Positions 8,267 to 15,877 of a stretch of 25,167 nucleotides of DNA are shown one piece after another. The translations under genes were made by a program, and so were the position numbers. The notes under the pieces are model-generated. The model was not told where the DNA came from, did not search any database, and saw nothing but the letters and a program-made list of their open reading frames with translations. Source of the stretch: an uncultured Oscillospiraceae bacterium (lineage in GTDB: Bacteria > Bacillota_A > Clostridia > Oscillospirales > Oscillospiraceae); NCBI GenBank assembly GCA_900754605.1, contig CAAEDK010000209.1, forward strand, positions 1 to 25,167. The letters are read 5' to 3'. Numbering within the stretch: position 1 is the first letter of the stretch; the number at the start of each line of letters is the position of its first letter.

Positions 8267-10237
8267 TCAGCACAGCTTGGCCCCAGCTGGGATCTGATCG
8301 TCAAGCATCAGCAGGTTCAGCTTTTCCTCACCCTTCTCCGTGTGGACGGCAGAGAGCAGCATTCCGCAGCTCTCCTGGCCCATCATCTTCCGGGGAGGCA
8401 GATTGACAATGGCCACCAATGTCTTGCCCACCAGCTCCTCAGGCTTATACCAGGCCGCAATGCCAGAGAGGATCTGCCGGTCGGTCCCGGTTCCGTCATC
8501 CAGGGTAAAGCGCAGCAGCTTATTGGACTTTTTCACCGCCTGGCAGTCCTTTACCTTCACAGCCCGGAAGTCATTTTTGCAGAAAGTATCGAAGTCCACC
8601 TTCTCAGTGAGCTGAGGCTCTACCTCCAAGGCAGGAAGGGCAGCCTTGCGCGCCTCCTGAGCGGCCTGCTCCAGCGCCTCCAACTCCTTCTCGGCATCGA
8701 TGCGGGGGAACAGGTTGTCTCCCCGGACCACAGTGGCATCCCTGCGGAGAGAGCCGAACTGTCCAGCGCTCTCCCAAGTCGAGCAGTCCTCACAGGCGCC
8801 GATTTGGCGCAGGATCTCAGCGGAGGAATTGGGGATAAAGGGGATCAGCAGGACAGCGCATACCCGCAGAGTCTCCAGCAGATGGTACATGACGCCGGCC
8901 AGACGGGCCCCGTTGGCCTCCATGTCCTTCGCCAGAACCCAGGGGGTATTCTCGTCGATATACTTGTTGGCCCGGGAAATGACCTTGAAGATCTCCGCCA
9001 GGGCATTCTGGAAGGCGTAGTGCTCCATCTGCTCCTCATAGCGGCCCCGGAGGCCGGAGACCAGCTCCTCCAGCTCCTGATCCTTCTCCGGGTCGCCGGC
9101 CTGCTCAGCAGGCAGAGTGCCGCCGAAATATTTGCCCACCATGGACACAGTGCGGCTGAGCAGATTGCCCAGGTCGTTGGCCAGGTCCACGTTGATGGTG
9201 TTGATGAGGGACTCATTGGAGAAGTTACCGTCCGAGCCGAAGGGGAAGGTGCGCAGCAGGAAGAAGCGCAGGGCGTCCACGCCGAAGTGCTCCGCCAGCA
9301 GATAGGGGTCCACCACGTTGCCCTTGGACTTGGACATCTTGCCGCCGTCCAACAGCAGCCATCCATGTCCGAACACCTTTTTAGGCAAAGGCATCTCCAT
9401 ACTCATCAGCATGGCAGGCCAGATGATGGAGTGGAAGCGGACGATCTCCTTGCCTACAAAGTGGACGTCAGCAGGCCAGAATTTCTCATAGTCATCATAT
9501 TTGTCATTCAGGAAGCCCAGAGCAGTAGTGTAGTTGAACAGGGCATCCACCCACACATAGACCACATGGCCCGGGTCAAAATCCACAGGCACACCCCAGG
9601 TAAAGCTGGTGCGGGAGACGCACAAATCCTCCAGGCCGGGCTTGATGAAGTTGTTCACCATCTCGTTCACCCGGGAGCGGGGCTCCAGGAAGTCGGTGTC
9701 CTCCAGAAGATGCTGGATTTTGTCGGCATACTTGGACAGGCGGAAGAAGTAGGCCTCCTCCTCTGCATCCTGTACCGGGCGGCCGCAGTCAGGGCACTTG
9801 CCATCCACCAGCTGAGACTCTGTCCAGAAGGACTCGCAGGGCTTACAGTATTTGCCCACATACTTGCCCTTGTAGATGTCGCCCTTCTCGTACATCTTCT
9901 TGAAAATCTTCTGGATTGAGGCCACATGGTAGTCATCCGTGGTGCGGATAAAGCGATCATTGGAAATGTTCATCAGCTTCCAAAGATCCTTAACTCCCTT
10001 GGGACCCTCAACGATGTTGTCCACAAACTCCTTGGGCGTGACGCCGGCCTCCTTAGCCTTGTCCTCGATCTTCTGACCGTGCTCGTCAGTACCAGTAAGG
10101 AACAACACATCGCAGCCGGTCAGCCGCTTATAGCGGGCCATGGCGTCCGTGGCCACAGTGCAGTAAGTGTGGCCAATGTGCAGCTTGTCGCTGGGATAGT
10201 AGATGGGGGTTGTGATATAAAACTTCTTTCGTTCCAT
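8267..10237 (-). CDS. metG: Methionyl-tRNA synthetase
   Basis: This 656-residue class I synthetase charges tRNA-Met with methionine, including the initiator. Visible: the HIGH motif (20-23), the zinc knuckle Cys131/Cys134 and Cys148/Cys151, the tryptophan-containing FNYTTALGFLND region, KMSKS (300-304), a helical anticodon-binding domain (about 370-520) and a C-terminal EMAPII/Trbp111-type OB domain (about 550-656, KVKDCQAVKKSNKLLRFTLD) used for dimerisation and tRNA binding. Length is normal for this form. ATG 10237 has GGGAGGA about 9 bases upstream. The stop of the 276-aa membrane gene is only 43 bases upstream, so it is probably the last gene of the mnmA operon. No T-box leader or S-box is visible. 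Confidence 0.98.
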   Translation of the reverse strand: MERKKFYITTPIYYPSDKLHIGHTYCTVATDAMARYKRLTGCDVLFLTGTDEHGQKIEDKAKEAGVTPKEFVDNIVEGPKGVKDLWKLMNISNDRFIRTTDDYHVASIQKIFKKMYEKGDIYKGKYVGKYCKPCESFWTESQLVDGKCPDCGRPVQDAEEEAYFFRLSKYADKIQHLLEDTDFLEPRSRVNEMVNNFIKPGLEDLCVSRTSFTWGVPVDFDPGHVVYVWVDALFNYTTALGFLNDKYDDYEKFWPADVHFVGKEIVRFHSIIWPAMLMSMEMPLPKKVFGHGWLLLDGGKMSKSKGNVVDPYLLAEHFGVDALRFFLLRTFPFGSDGNFSNESLINTINVDLANDLGNLLSRTVSMVGKYFGGTLPAEQAGDPEKDQELEELVSGLRGRYEEQMEHYAFQNALAEIFKVISRANKYIDENTPWVLAKDMEANGARLAGVMYHLLETLRVCAVLLIPFIPNSSAEILRQIGACEDCSTWESAGQFGSLRRDATVVRGDNLFPRIDAEKELEALEQAAQEARKAALPALEVEPQLTEKVDFDTFCKNDFRAVKVKDCQAVKKSNKLLRFTLDDGTGTDRQILSGIAAWYKPEELVGKTLVAIVNLPPRKMMGQESCGMLLSAVHTEKGEEKLNLLMLDDQIPAGAKLC

Positions 10238-10280
10238 GGGTCTGATTCCTCCCGATGAATTAGTACATGATAAAATGTGA

Positions 10281-11111
10281 TCAGTGGACCGTAGAATCCA
10301 ATGTCTGCTGCCCGACGGCCTTCGGTGAAAATCGGCTGTAAGACAGGGCGGTCAGCCCGCCCAAGGTACACAGCAGAAATGCGGCGGTAGATACGATTCC
10401 AAACAGAGAGCGACCATCTGCCAGCGATGCCCCGCCGAAAGCCGATCCAAGCACAGCAAACAGAATAAAACGCCGTGGATGAGGACGATGATAGAAAAAG
10501 GCTGCCTGCTGGTACAGGGCCAACAGAAGGAACACACAGGCCAGCAGGGGCACTGATGACCGCAGAAGCACTGGATCCCGAGAGTAGGTTTGATACACCT
10601 CCATCAGCCATGGAAGAGCAGCACATGCAGGAAGGGCAGCCGGGATGCCGGTCTGCGCCCCAGTGACCGCCCGGTAGTTGTTCCGCCCAAAAACCAGAGC
10701 TCCCACCGCTCCAACCAGGCAGGCTGCCACGGTCACCGCAAAGACAGCAGGCATAATATGGTGCTTGGGATCCGCCTGCCACGCCTGCAGCTGCTCTATC
10801 AACTCAGGGACTCCAAGCGCCGCCGCCAGCAGAAAGCACATCCCAGACGCGGTCATTAAAGTCATATACCCTGGGGAGGCGCAATGAAAGGTACGCTCCG
10901 GATGCTCCGGATGCTTCCCATCCCGGCCCAACCAGAGAGCCGCCAGGGCCAGGGCCACCATCAAACCCCACAGCGCCAGCGAAGCCGGTGCACCGGATGT
11001 GAACAGTTCTGTAACCGGATCCATGGCGGAAGTTCTCTGCCATAGGCGCAGACCGAAGCCCGCCAAACCTCCGGCCAGGGCCAGAGCGGGCAGAATATGA
11101 TGCTTTCCCAT
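10281..11111 (-). CDS. Uncharacterised polytopic membrane protein (276 aa)
   Basis: I do not recognise this gene. The 276-residue product is strongly hydrophobic with about eight candidate membrane segments (near 8-23, 42-61, 83-100, 118-141, 154-170, 185-207, 214-230, 236-259). Short hydrophilic loops include GRDGKHPEHPERTFHC and YHRPHPRR. There is no obvious transporter, protease or redox motif; His-rich loops (KHHI, HPEHPERTFH, YHRPHPRR) are its only visible oddity. The ATG at 11111 has AAGGAGG 6 bases upstream. It lies between the 103-aa membrane gene and metG on the same strand, separated from the former by a perfect 18-base palindrome. Co-transcription with mnmA and metG is likely, but a link to translation is unproven. 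Confidence 0.8.
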   Translation of the reverse strand: MGKHHILPALALAGGLAGFGLRLWQRTSAMDPVTELFTSGAPASLALWGLMVALALAALWLGRDGKHPEHPERTFHCASPGYMTLMTASGMCFLLAAALGVPELIEQLQAWQADPKHHIMPAVFAVTVAACLVGAVGALVFGRNNYRAVTGAQTGIPAALPACAALPWLMEVYQTYSRDPVLLRSSVPLLACVFLLLALYQQAAFFYHRPHPRRFILFAVLGSAFGGASLADGRSLFGIVSTAAFLLCTLGGLTALSYSRFSPKAVGQQTLDSTVH

Positions 11112-11129
11112 TGAAAACCTCCTTGATCA

Positions 11130-11147
11130 CCGGGCCTGCAGGCCCGG
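11130..11147. repeat. Perfect 18-base palindrome in an operon gap
   Basis: CCGGGCCTGCAGGCCCGG lies between the stop of the 103-aa gene (11151) and the ribosome site of the 276-aa gene. In RNA it would form a short GC hairpin with a tight loop. No U-run follows, so a terminator is unlikely; an RNA-processing, stability or coupling role is possible. Confidence 0.6.
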
Positions 11148-11150
11148 CCT

Positions 11151-11462
11151 TCACTTCAGCTTCGGGTTCCCAGATGACGTGCGGCCGCCGCCGGATGGAT
11201 CTCCGAACTGGAACCACAGAGCGATCATCAGCAGGACAAGTCCCACAATGGCAATCACGTTAGAGACTGCCGCAGGCAAAAGGCCAGCACGGAACATTGC
11301 CTCTGTCGCAGCCATCAGAATCAGGGCAAACAGCAGGATATTCCGGGCAGTGCTGTTCATCCGCTTACGGGTACCATCCGAAGCAAACTCCGACTCCTCC
11401 ACCGGCGCACTCACCGGGCGCTTGGCTTGAGGATGACGCTTTTTATGTTTCTTTTGGCTCAT
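11151..11462 (-). CDS. Small uncharacterised membrane protein (103 aa)
   Basis: Family not recognised. The N-terminal third is very basic and polar (KKHKKRHPQAKRP, then EESEFASDGTRKRMN). It is followed by two membrane helices (about 41-60, ILLFALILMAATEAMF; and 66-86, VSNVIAIVGLVLLMIALWF) and a short polar tail. The ATG at 11462 lies 4 bases after the mnmA stop, and its GGAGGAGG ribosome site overlaps the last codons of mnmA. This is strong evidence for translational coupling in one operon. The Lys/Arg/His-rich N-terminus could touch RNA, ribosomes or membrane lipids, but this is speculation. Confidence 0.8.
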   Translation of the reverse strand: MSQKKHKKRHPQAKRPVSAPVEESEFASDGTRKRMNSTARNILLFALILMAATEAMFRAGLLPAAVSNVIAIVGLVLLMIALWFQFGDPSGGGRTSSGNPKLK

Positions 11463-11466
11463 GGAC

Positions 11467-12555
11467 TTAGTCCTCCTCCTTCAAAATCACGGCCCCGCCC
11501 ACAACCAGCGGACCATCATAAAAGACAACAGACTGCCCCGGGGTAATGGCTCTCTGGGGCTGATCAAAGGTGACCCGGCAGGTATCCGGGCCGGTCTGCT
11601 CCAGCAAAGCCGGCTGTGGAGCCATACGGTAGCGGATCCGGGCCTGCACCCGGATAGGCTGGTCCAGCCGTTCCATAGGGATCAGATTCAGATCCTTTCC
11701 AGTCAGCCCCCGGTGAAACAGCGCCTGATTATCCGACAGGACCACTCGATTCTCCTTAGGGCATACTTCCTTGACATACAGACGTCCCTGATTGGATGAG
11801 ACCTTCAGACCCCGGCGCTGACCTATTGTATAGTGGATAATCCCCTCGTGGACACCAAGAACCCGACCCTCTGGATCGCAGAATGGGCCAGGAGGATAGG
11901 TCTGACCAGTGTAGTGGCAGAGGAAGGCAGCATAATCACCATCCGGGACAAAGCAGATGTCCTGGCTGTCCCGCCTGCGGGCACTGATCAGGCCCTGTTC
12001 CTCAGCAATGGCCCGGATTTCCTCCTTTGACAGCCCACCCAATGGAAGGCACACCCGCTCCAGCTGAGCCTGCGACAAGGGCCATAGAACATAGCTCTGA
12101 TCTTTCTCTGGATAGATAGCCCGCTTAAGCAGGATCCGTCCGCTTCCAGCATCCCGCTCTGTCCGGGCATAGTGCCCCGTGGCAAGACGTCCGCAACCCA
12201 GCTGTTTAGCCGCCTCCAGCAGTGCCCCGAATTTAATGATCCGGTTGCAGGTCACACAGGGGTTTGGGGTACAACCCTGCTCATAGGCTCGTACAAAGGA
12301 CTCCATGACCTGTGTCCGGAATGGGCCGGACAAATCCAAGGCATGGTGTGGAATGCCCAACAGGGCAGCAACGGTTTGAGCGTCTTGAATATCCTCAAGC
12401 ACGTGGCACCGCTCCCCCTGGCCAGGAGCCAGATCCTCTGGTGTAAAGAGGCGCATGGTGACTCCTACCGTCTGCTCCCCTTGCTGCTGAAGCAGCCAAG
12501 CGGCCACCGAACTGTCCACGCCGCCGCTCATCGCCACTGCAATGGAATCGTGCAA
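11467..12555 (-). CDS. mnmA: tRNA-specific 2-thiouridylase
   Basis: This 362-residue enzyme puts sulfur on U34 of tRNA-Lys, -Glu and -Gln, using ATP and a sulfur relay. Visible: PP-loop SGGVDSS (10-16), NPCVTCN with the likely nucleophile Cys103, SQDICFV with the partner Cys201, HYTIGQRRGL and the C-terminal beta-barrel. The start is TTG at 12553-12555: AGGAGG lies about 5 bases upstream, and the first in-frame ATG (codon 9) would remove the strand before the PP-loop. It heads a minus-strand operon with the 103-aa gene immediately after. Cysteine desulfurase, often a neighbour in Firmicutes, is not in the window. Identity is secure; the TTG start is well supported. Confidence 0.97.
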   Translation of the reverse strand: MHDSIAVAMSGGVDSSVAAWLLQQQGEQTVGVTMRLFTPEDLAPGQGERCHVLEDIQDAQTVAALLGIPHHALDLSGPFRTQVMESFVRAYEQGCTPNPCVTCNRIIKFGALLEAAKQLGCGRLATGHYARTERDAGSGRILLKRAIYPEKDQSYVLWPLSQAQLERVCLPLGGLSKEEIRAIAEEQGLISARRRDSQDICFVPDGDYAAFLCHYTGQTYPPGPFCDPEGRVLGVHEGIIHYTIGQRRGLKVSSNQGRLYVKEVCPKENRVVLSDNQALFHRGLTGKDLNLIPMERLDQPIRVQARIRYRMAPQPALLEQTGPDTCRVTFDQPQRAITPGQSVVFYDGPLVVGGAVILKEED

Positions 12556-12601
12556 ATGATCCTCCTCCTCAGCCTGTTTGGTACGATTTCAATAGGTGCT
12601 A

Positions 12602-12630
12602 AGTATACCACATTTTCAGAGGGGGTGCAA
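12602..12630 (-). promoter_or_regulatory. Promoter of the mnmA operon
   Basis: On the minus strand, TTGCAC (12630-12625), a 17-base spacer and TATACT (12607-12602). A start near 12595 leaves about 40 bases to the TTG start codon. Confidence 0.7.
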
Positions 12631-12694
12631 CCGGAAGCAGGGTGTAAGAAGCTTGTTTCCCCATAAAATACAGGGAAATGGCTTACCTCCCCCC

Positions 12695-12723
12695 TTGCGG
12701 CCAGGGTCTGCCTATGATAAAAT
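12695..12723 (+). promoter_or_regulatory. Possible promoter of prfC
   Basis: TTGCGG (12695-12700), 17 bases and TAAAAT (12718-12723). The -10 is good and the -35 only partial. It is divergent to the mnmA promoter and about 48 bases before the prfC start. Confidence 0.45.
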
Positions 12724-12770
12724 AGCTTGTTAAATCCTGTGAATATCAAATATAGAGGGAGTGGACCCTT

Positions 12771-14378
12771 TTGTCTAAGTATGAATCTGAGATCAAGCGC
12801 CGCCGCACCTTTGCCATCATCTCCCATCCAGACGCCGGTAAAACGACTCTGACGGAGAAGTTCCTGCTCTATGGAGGAGCTATCGCCCAGGCTGGCCAGG
12901 TCAAGGGCAAGAAAAATACTCGTGCGGCCACCTCCGACTGGATGGAGATCGAAAAGCAGCGCGGCATCTCCGTCACATCTTCAGTTATGCAGTTCCAGTA
13001 TGATGGCTACTGCATCAATATTTTGGACACCCCTGGCCATCAGGACTTCTCAGAGGACACCTACCGCACTCTGATGGCCGCCGACTCCGCCGTCATGGTC
13101 ATCGATGCAGCCAAGGGCGTAGAAGCTCAGACCCGGAAGCTGTTTAAAGTGTGCGCCATGCGGGACATCCCCATCTTCACCTTTATCAATAAGATGGACC
13201 GGGAGGCCCGGGACCCCTTTGAGCTGTGTGAGGAGTTGGAGAAGGAACTGGGACTGGACACCTATGCCATGAACTGGCCCATCGGCTGCGGCAAGGAGTT
13301 CAAGGGCGTCTATGACCGTCAGAACCGGAAGGTGATCCATTTCACCTCCAACACCAACGCCCGGGCGGCCACCGCCACGGAGATCGAAACGGATGATCCC
13401 GCCCTGGCCGACCTGATCGGGCAATCAAAGCGAGATCAGCTGGTGGACGAGATCGAACTTCTGGATGGGGCCTCCTGTGACTTCGACCTGGAGCGGGTGC
13501 GCCACGGCAAACTCTCCCCAGTATTTTTCGGCTCTGCCCTGACCAACTTTGGCGTGGAGCCTTTCTTGGAAGAGTTCCTCCGTATGACCACCGCCCCCCT
13601 TCCCCGAAGAGCTGGAGACGATGTGATCGATTCCTTTGACGAGGACTTCTCCGCCTTCGTCTTTAAAATCCAGGCCAACATGAATAAGGCCCACCGCGAC
13701 CGCATCGCCTTTATGCGCATCGTCTCCGGAAAATTTGAGGCAGACCGTGAGGTCTATCACGTCCAAGGCGGAAAAAAGATCCGTCTGTCCCGTCCCCAGC
13801 AACTGATGGCCGCCGAGCGTGAGATCATCGAGGAGGCCTATGCCGGGGACATCATCGGTGTGTTCGATCCAGGCATTTTCTCCATCGGGGATACTCTGTG
13901 TGCACCCAGCAAAAAATTCCGTTTCGACCCCATCCCTACCTTTGCACCAGAACATTTTGAGCGCATCCGCTCTGTCGATACCATGAAGCGCAAGCAGTTC
14001 TTAAAGGGCGTGGAGCAGATCGCTCAGGAGGGCGCCATCCAGATTTTTAAGACTCCGTATACCGGCATGGAAGAGGTCATCGTAGGCGTGGTCGGCACCC
14101 TGCAATTCGACGTGTTGGAGTACCGTCTGCGCAGTGAGTACAATGTGGAGCTGTACAAAGAGGGCCTGCCCTATGAATATCTGCGCTGGATCGTCCGTGA
14201 CGAGGAGGACGCCCCCCCGCTGAAGGAAGAAGATCTGCTGCTGCCCAACGATGCCAAACTGGTAGAGGATTATAAGGGCAACCAGCTTCTGCTGTTCTCC
14301 TCTCAGTGGTCCATCCAGTGGGTCAGCGACCGGAACAAGAGCCTGAAGTTGGCCGAATTTGGCGGCGCAAAATTTTAA
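12771..14378 (+). CDS. prfC: Peptide chain release factor 3
   Basis: This 535-residue translational GTPase removes release factors 1/2 from the ribosome after peptide release. G1 is SHPDAGKTT (18-26), G2 RGISVTSS (64-71), G3 DTPGHQDF (86-93) and G4 NKMD (140-143). The RF3-type DFSEDTYRTL follows G3, and the C-terminal domain ends with WSIQWVSDRN. Length matches RF3 and differs from EF-G or Tet(M)-type proteins. The start is TTG 12771, with GAGGGAG 9 bases upstream; no upstream ATG fits. The HAD phosphatase gene follows after 15 bases, so the two are probably co-transcribed. Confidence 0.97.
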   Translation: MSKYESEIKRRRTFAIISHPDAGKTTLTEKFLLYGGAIAQAGQVKGKKNTRAATSDWMEIEKQRGISVTSSVMQFQYDGYCINILDTPGHQDFSEDTYRTLMAADSAVMVIDAAKGVEAQTRKLFKVCAMRDIPIFTFINKMDREARDPFELCEELEKELGLDTYAMNWPIGCGKEFKGVYDRQNRKVIHFTSNTNARAATATEIETDDPALADLIGQSKRDQLVDEIELLDGASCDFDLERVRHGKLSPVFFGSALTNFGVEPFLEEFLRMTTAPLPRRAGDDVIDSFDEDFSAFVFKIQANMNKAHRDRIAFMRIVSGKFEADREVYHVQGGKKIRLSRPQQLMAAEREIIEEAYAGDIIGVFDPGIFSIGDTLCAPSKKFRFDPIPTFAPEHFERIRSVDTMKRKQFLKGVEQIAQEGAIQIFKTPYTGMEEVIVGVVGTLQFDVLEYRLRSEYNVELYKEGLPYEYLRWIVRDEEDAPPLKEEDLLLPNDAKLVEDYKGNQLLLFSSQWSIQWVSDRNKSLKLAEFGGAKF

Positions 14379-14393
14379 AAAGGGGACGGGAAG

Positions 14394-15227
14394 ATGAGAC
14401 CAAAGCTGATCCTGACGGACCTGGACGGAACCCTCCTGCGGGAGGACAAGCACCTCTCCCCTGCCAACCGGGCTGCTCTGGAGCAGGCATCCGCCCAGGG
14501 TGCCGAGATCGTTGTGTCCACTGGACGACTGTATACCGGGATCCCTCAGGAACTGCGTGATCTGCCCTTTCTGCGGTATTTTATCCTGATGAATGGCGCC
14601 AAGGTCTATGATCGCCAGACAGGGCAGACTCTGGGCCGGGCAGAGATTCCTTGGGCAACGGCGGATGCAGTCATCGATTTTCTGGAGCCGCTGAACTGCT
14701 CGGTAGACTGCTTCCAGAACGACCGGGGCATGATGGCTCAAAAATACTATGACCACCTGGAACAATACGTCACCCACCCACCCTCTTTCAACCTGGTCAA
14801 GCAGACCCGCAGCCCAGTAGATGACCTCAAGAACGCCGTTCTGGCCGGAGGAGGTTCCGTCCAAAAGTTCCATGCCTATTTTCCAGACTTGACATTACGT
14901 CCCAAGGTGATGGAGCAGATTCAACATGAATTCCCTACACTGGTGCAATCCATCTCTATGCCTGCCAATCTGGAACTCAACGCCCAGGATGCCACCAAGG
15001 GAAATGGACTTCTTACGCTATGCCGTTGTCTTGGGATCGACCCTAAGGAGACCGCAGCCTTTGGAGATGGAACCAATGATATCTCCATGCTGGCTGCCGC
15101 CGGCGTAGGGGTTTCCATGGCCAACGGGGCTCCAGAGACTCTGGCAGCTGCCGATTTGATCGCTCCCTCCAATGAAGAGGACGGTGTGGCTCAAATTTTG
15201 TCCCGCTGGTTTCCGAACCGCACATAA
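14394..15227 (+). CDS. Cof-type HAD-IIB family phosphatase
   Basis: This 277-residue protein is a haloacid-dehalogenase superfamily phosphatase of the Cof/YidA type, usually acting on small phosphorylated sugars or cofactors in the cytosol. Motif I is DLDGTLL with nucleophile Asp9 and acid/base Asp11, motif II STGR (42-45), motif III Lys202 in ATKGNGL, and motif IV GDGTNDISML with Asp225 and Asp229. A type IIB cap lies at about 85-195. The ATG at 14394 has AAGGGGACGGG just upstream and is 15 bases after the prfC stop. The substrate cannot be predicted. A shared hairpin terminator begins at its stop codon. Confidence 0.93.
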   Translation: MRPKLILTDLDGTLLREDKHLSPANRAALEQASAQGAEIVVSTGRLYTGIPQELRDLPFLRYFILMNGAKVYDRQTGQTLGRAEIPWATADAVIDFLEPLNCSVDCFQNDRGMMAQKYYDHLEQYVTHPPSFNLVKQTRSPVDDLKNAVLAGGGSVQKFHAYFPDLTLRPKVMEQIQHEFPTLVQSISMPANLELNAQDATKGNGLLTLCRCLGIDPKETAAFGDGTNDISMLAAAGVGVSMANGAPETLAAADLIAPSNEEDGVAQILSRWFPNRT

Positions 15228-15261
15228 AAATCGGGAGAGCACCAGGGTGCTCTCCCGATTT
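15228..15261. terminator. Bidirectional terminator shared by HAD gene and 134-aa gene
   Basis: A 16-base inverted repeat (AAATCGGGAGAGCACC and its complement) has only 2 central bases. It begins directly after the TAA of the plus-strand gene and overlaps the first base of the TGA of the minus-strand gene. The minus strand shows a run of five T after the stem (strong); the plus strand has ATTTCATT (weaker). Confidence 0.8.
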
Positions 15262-15665
15262 CATTCTCCACCCAGCCTAGGCTGCATGACAGTCAGGTCA
15301 TAATACCGCAGCAGTGCCGCCGTTAGAACCAGGAGCGAAGCCCAAGCATTGATCCTGGCGGAGCATCCGGAGGGACTTTGCGGTGCAGAACTGCCCTGCC
15401 AGGTCTCCACAGCCAGCCGGAACAGAAACGTCAAAGGGGGCAGGACTAGGGTGCCTGCAGCATAACGCAGCCTGATGATTTCCGAATTTGAAGCAGTCGT
15501 TCCGGCACAGCCGGTCAGGTCAGCCCGTTGGAGCCAAACAGCCCGCACAGAGAGCAGCAGCCCCAAAAGCAGCAGCGACAGATTGGCCAGCACAGTGTTC
15601 AAGGTGTCCTGGGCCGTGCTCACCTCAGGCAGCAGCTCAGGATCAGATCCCATGTGGTGTTCCAT
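15261..15665 (-). CDS. Small uncharacterised membrane protein (134 aa), divergent from the Rnf-like operon
   Basis: Family not recognised. The 134-residue protein has an acidic, His/Glu-containing N-terminus (MEHHMGSDPELLPEVSTAQD) and three likely membrane helices: TVLANLSLLLLGLLLSV, YAAGTLVLPPLTFLFRLAV and ASLLVLTAALLRYYDL. The frame opens six codons further, but ATG 15665 follows AGGAGGTGA at good spacing (7 bases after AGGAGG). It is transcribed away from rnfC, sharing a 212-base upstream region, and ends in a terminator shared with the HAD gene. A weak minus-strand promoter is possible (TATACT near 15700 with TTGTGG 18 bases upstream). Whether it assists the Rnf-like complex is unknown. 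Confidence 0.7.
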   Translation of the reverse strand: MEHHMGSDPELLPEVSTAQDTLNTVLANLSLLLLGLLLSVRAVWLQRADLTGCAGTTASNSEIIRLRYAAGTLVLPPLTFLFRLAVETWQGSSAPQSPSGCSARINAWASLLVLTAALLRYYDLTVMQPRLGGE

Positions 15666-15770
15666 AGCGTCACCTCCTGACACAGTTTATTCTTGAGTAT
15701 AAAAATGGGCACAAAATTCCCACAAAAGCGGGATAGAATTTAGGAAAATGTGAATTTTTTTCTGGATGAC

Positions 15771-15799
15771 TGGACAGAAGGGTCTCAGTTGAGTATGAT
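15771..15799 (+). promoter_or_regulatory. Promoter of the Rnf-like operon
   Basis: TGGACA (15771-15776), a 17-base spacer and TATGAT (15794-15799). The start would be near 15806, leaving a leader of about 70 bases that contains the 15831-15857 hairpin. No Rex-type TTGTTAAnnnnTTAACAA site is visible. Confidence 0.65.
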
Positions 15800-15830
15800 A
15801 TACACGAATCGAAATTTGACCTAAGCGGAA

Positions 15831-15857
15831 GGCCGGACGAACGGAAAGCATCCGGCC
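15831..15857 (+). promoter_or_regulatory. Stem-loop in the rnfC leader
   Basis: GGCCGGA (15831-15837) pairs perfectly with TCCGGCC (15851-15857) around a 13-base A-rich loop (CGAACGGAAAGCA). It ends about 10 bases before the GGGAGG ribosome site. No U-run follows, so it is not a terminator. It could affect translation or stability of the operon RNA, or bind a protein. Confidence 0.5.
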
Positions 15858-15877
15858 AAACGGTCTGGGAGGTAGCC

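Noticed and set aside
8056..8304. An 82-codon minus-strand frame after metG
   Set aside because: It spans the terminator hairpin and overlaps both flanking genes; no start signal.
8219..9919. A 566-codon plus-strand frame opposite metG
   Set aside because: Low-complexity translation (many H, Q, L, G), no recognisable domain, overlaps the terminator hairpin; metG is certain.
14001..14873. A 290-codon minus-strand frame opposite the prfC end and HAD gene
   Set aside because: Antisense to two clearly identified genes and without a family resemblance.
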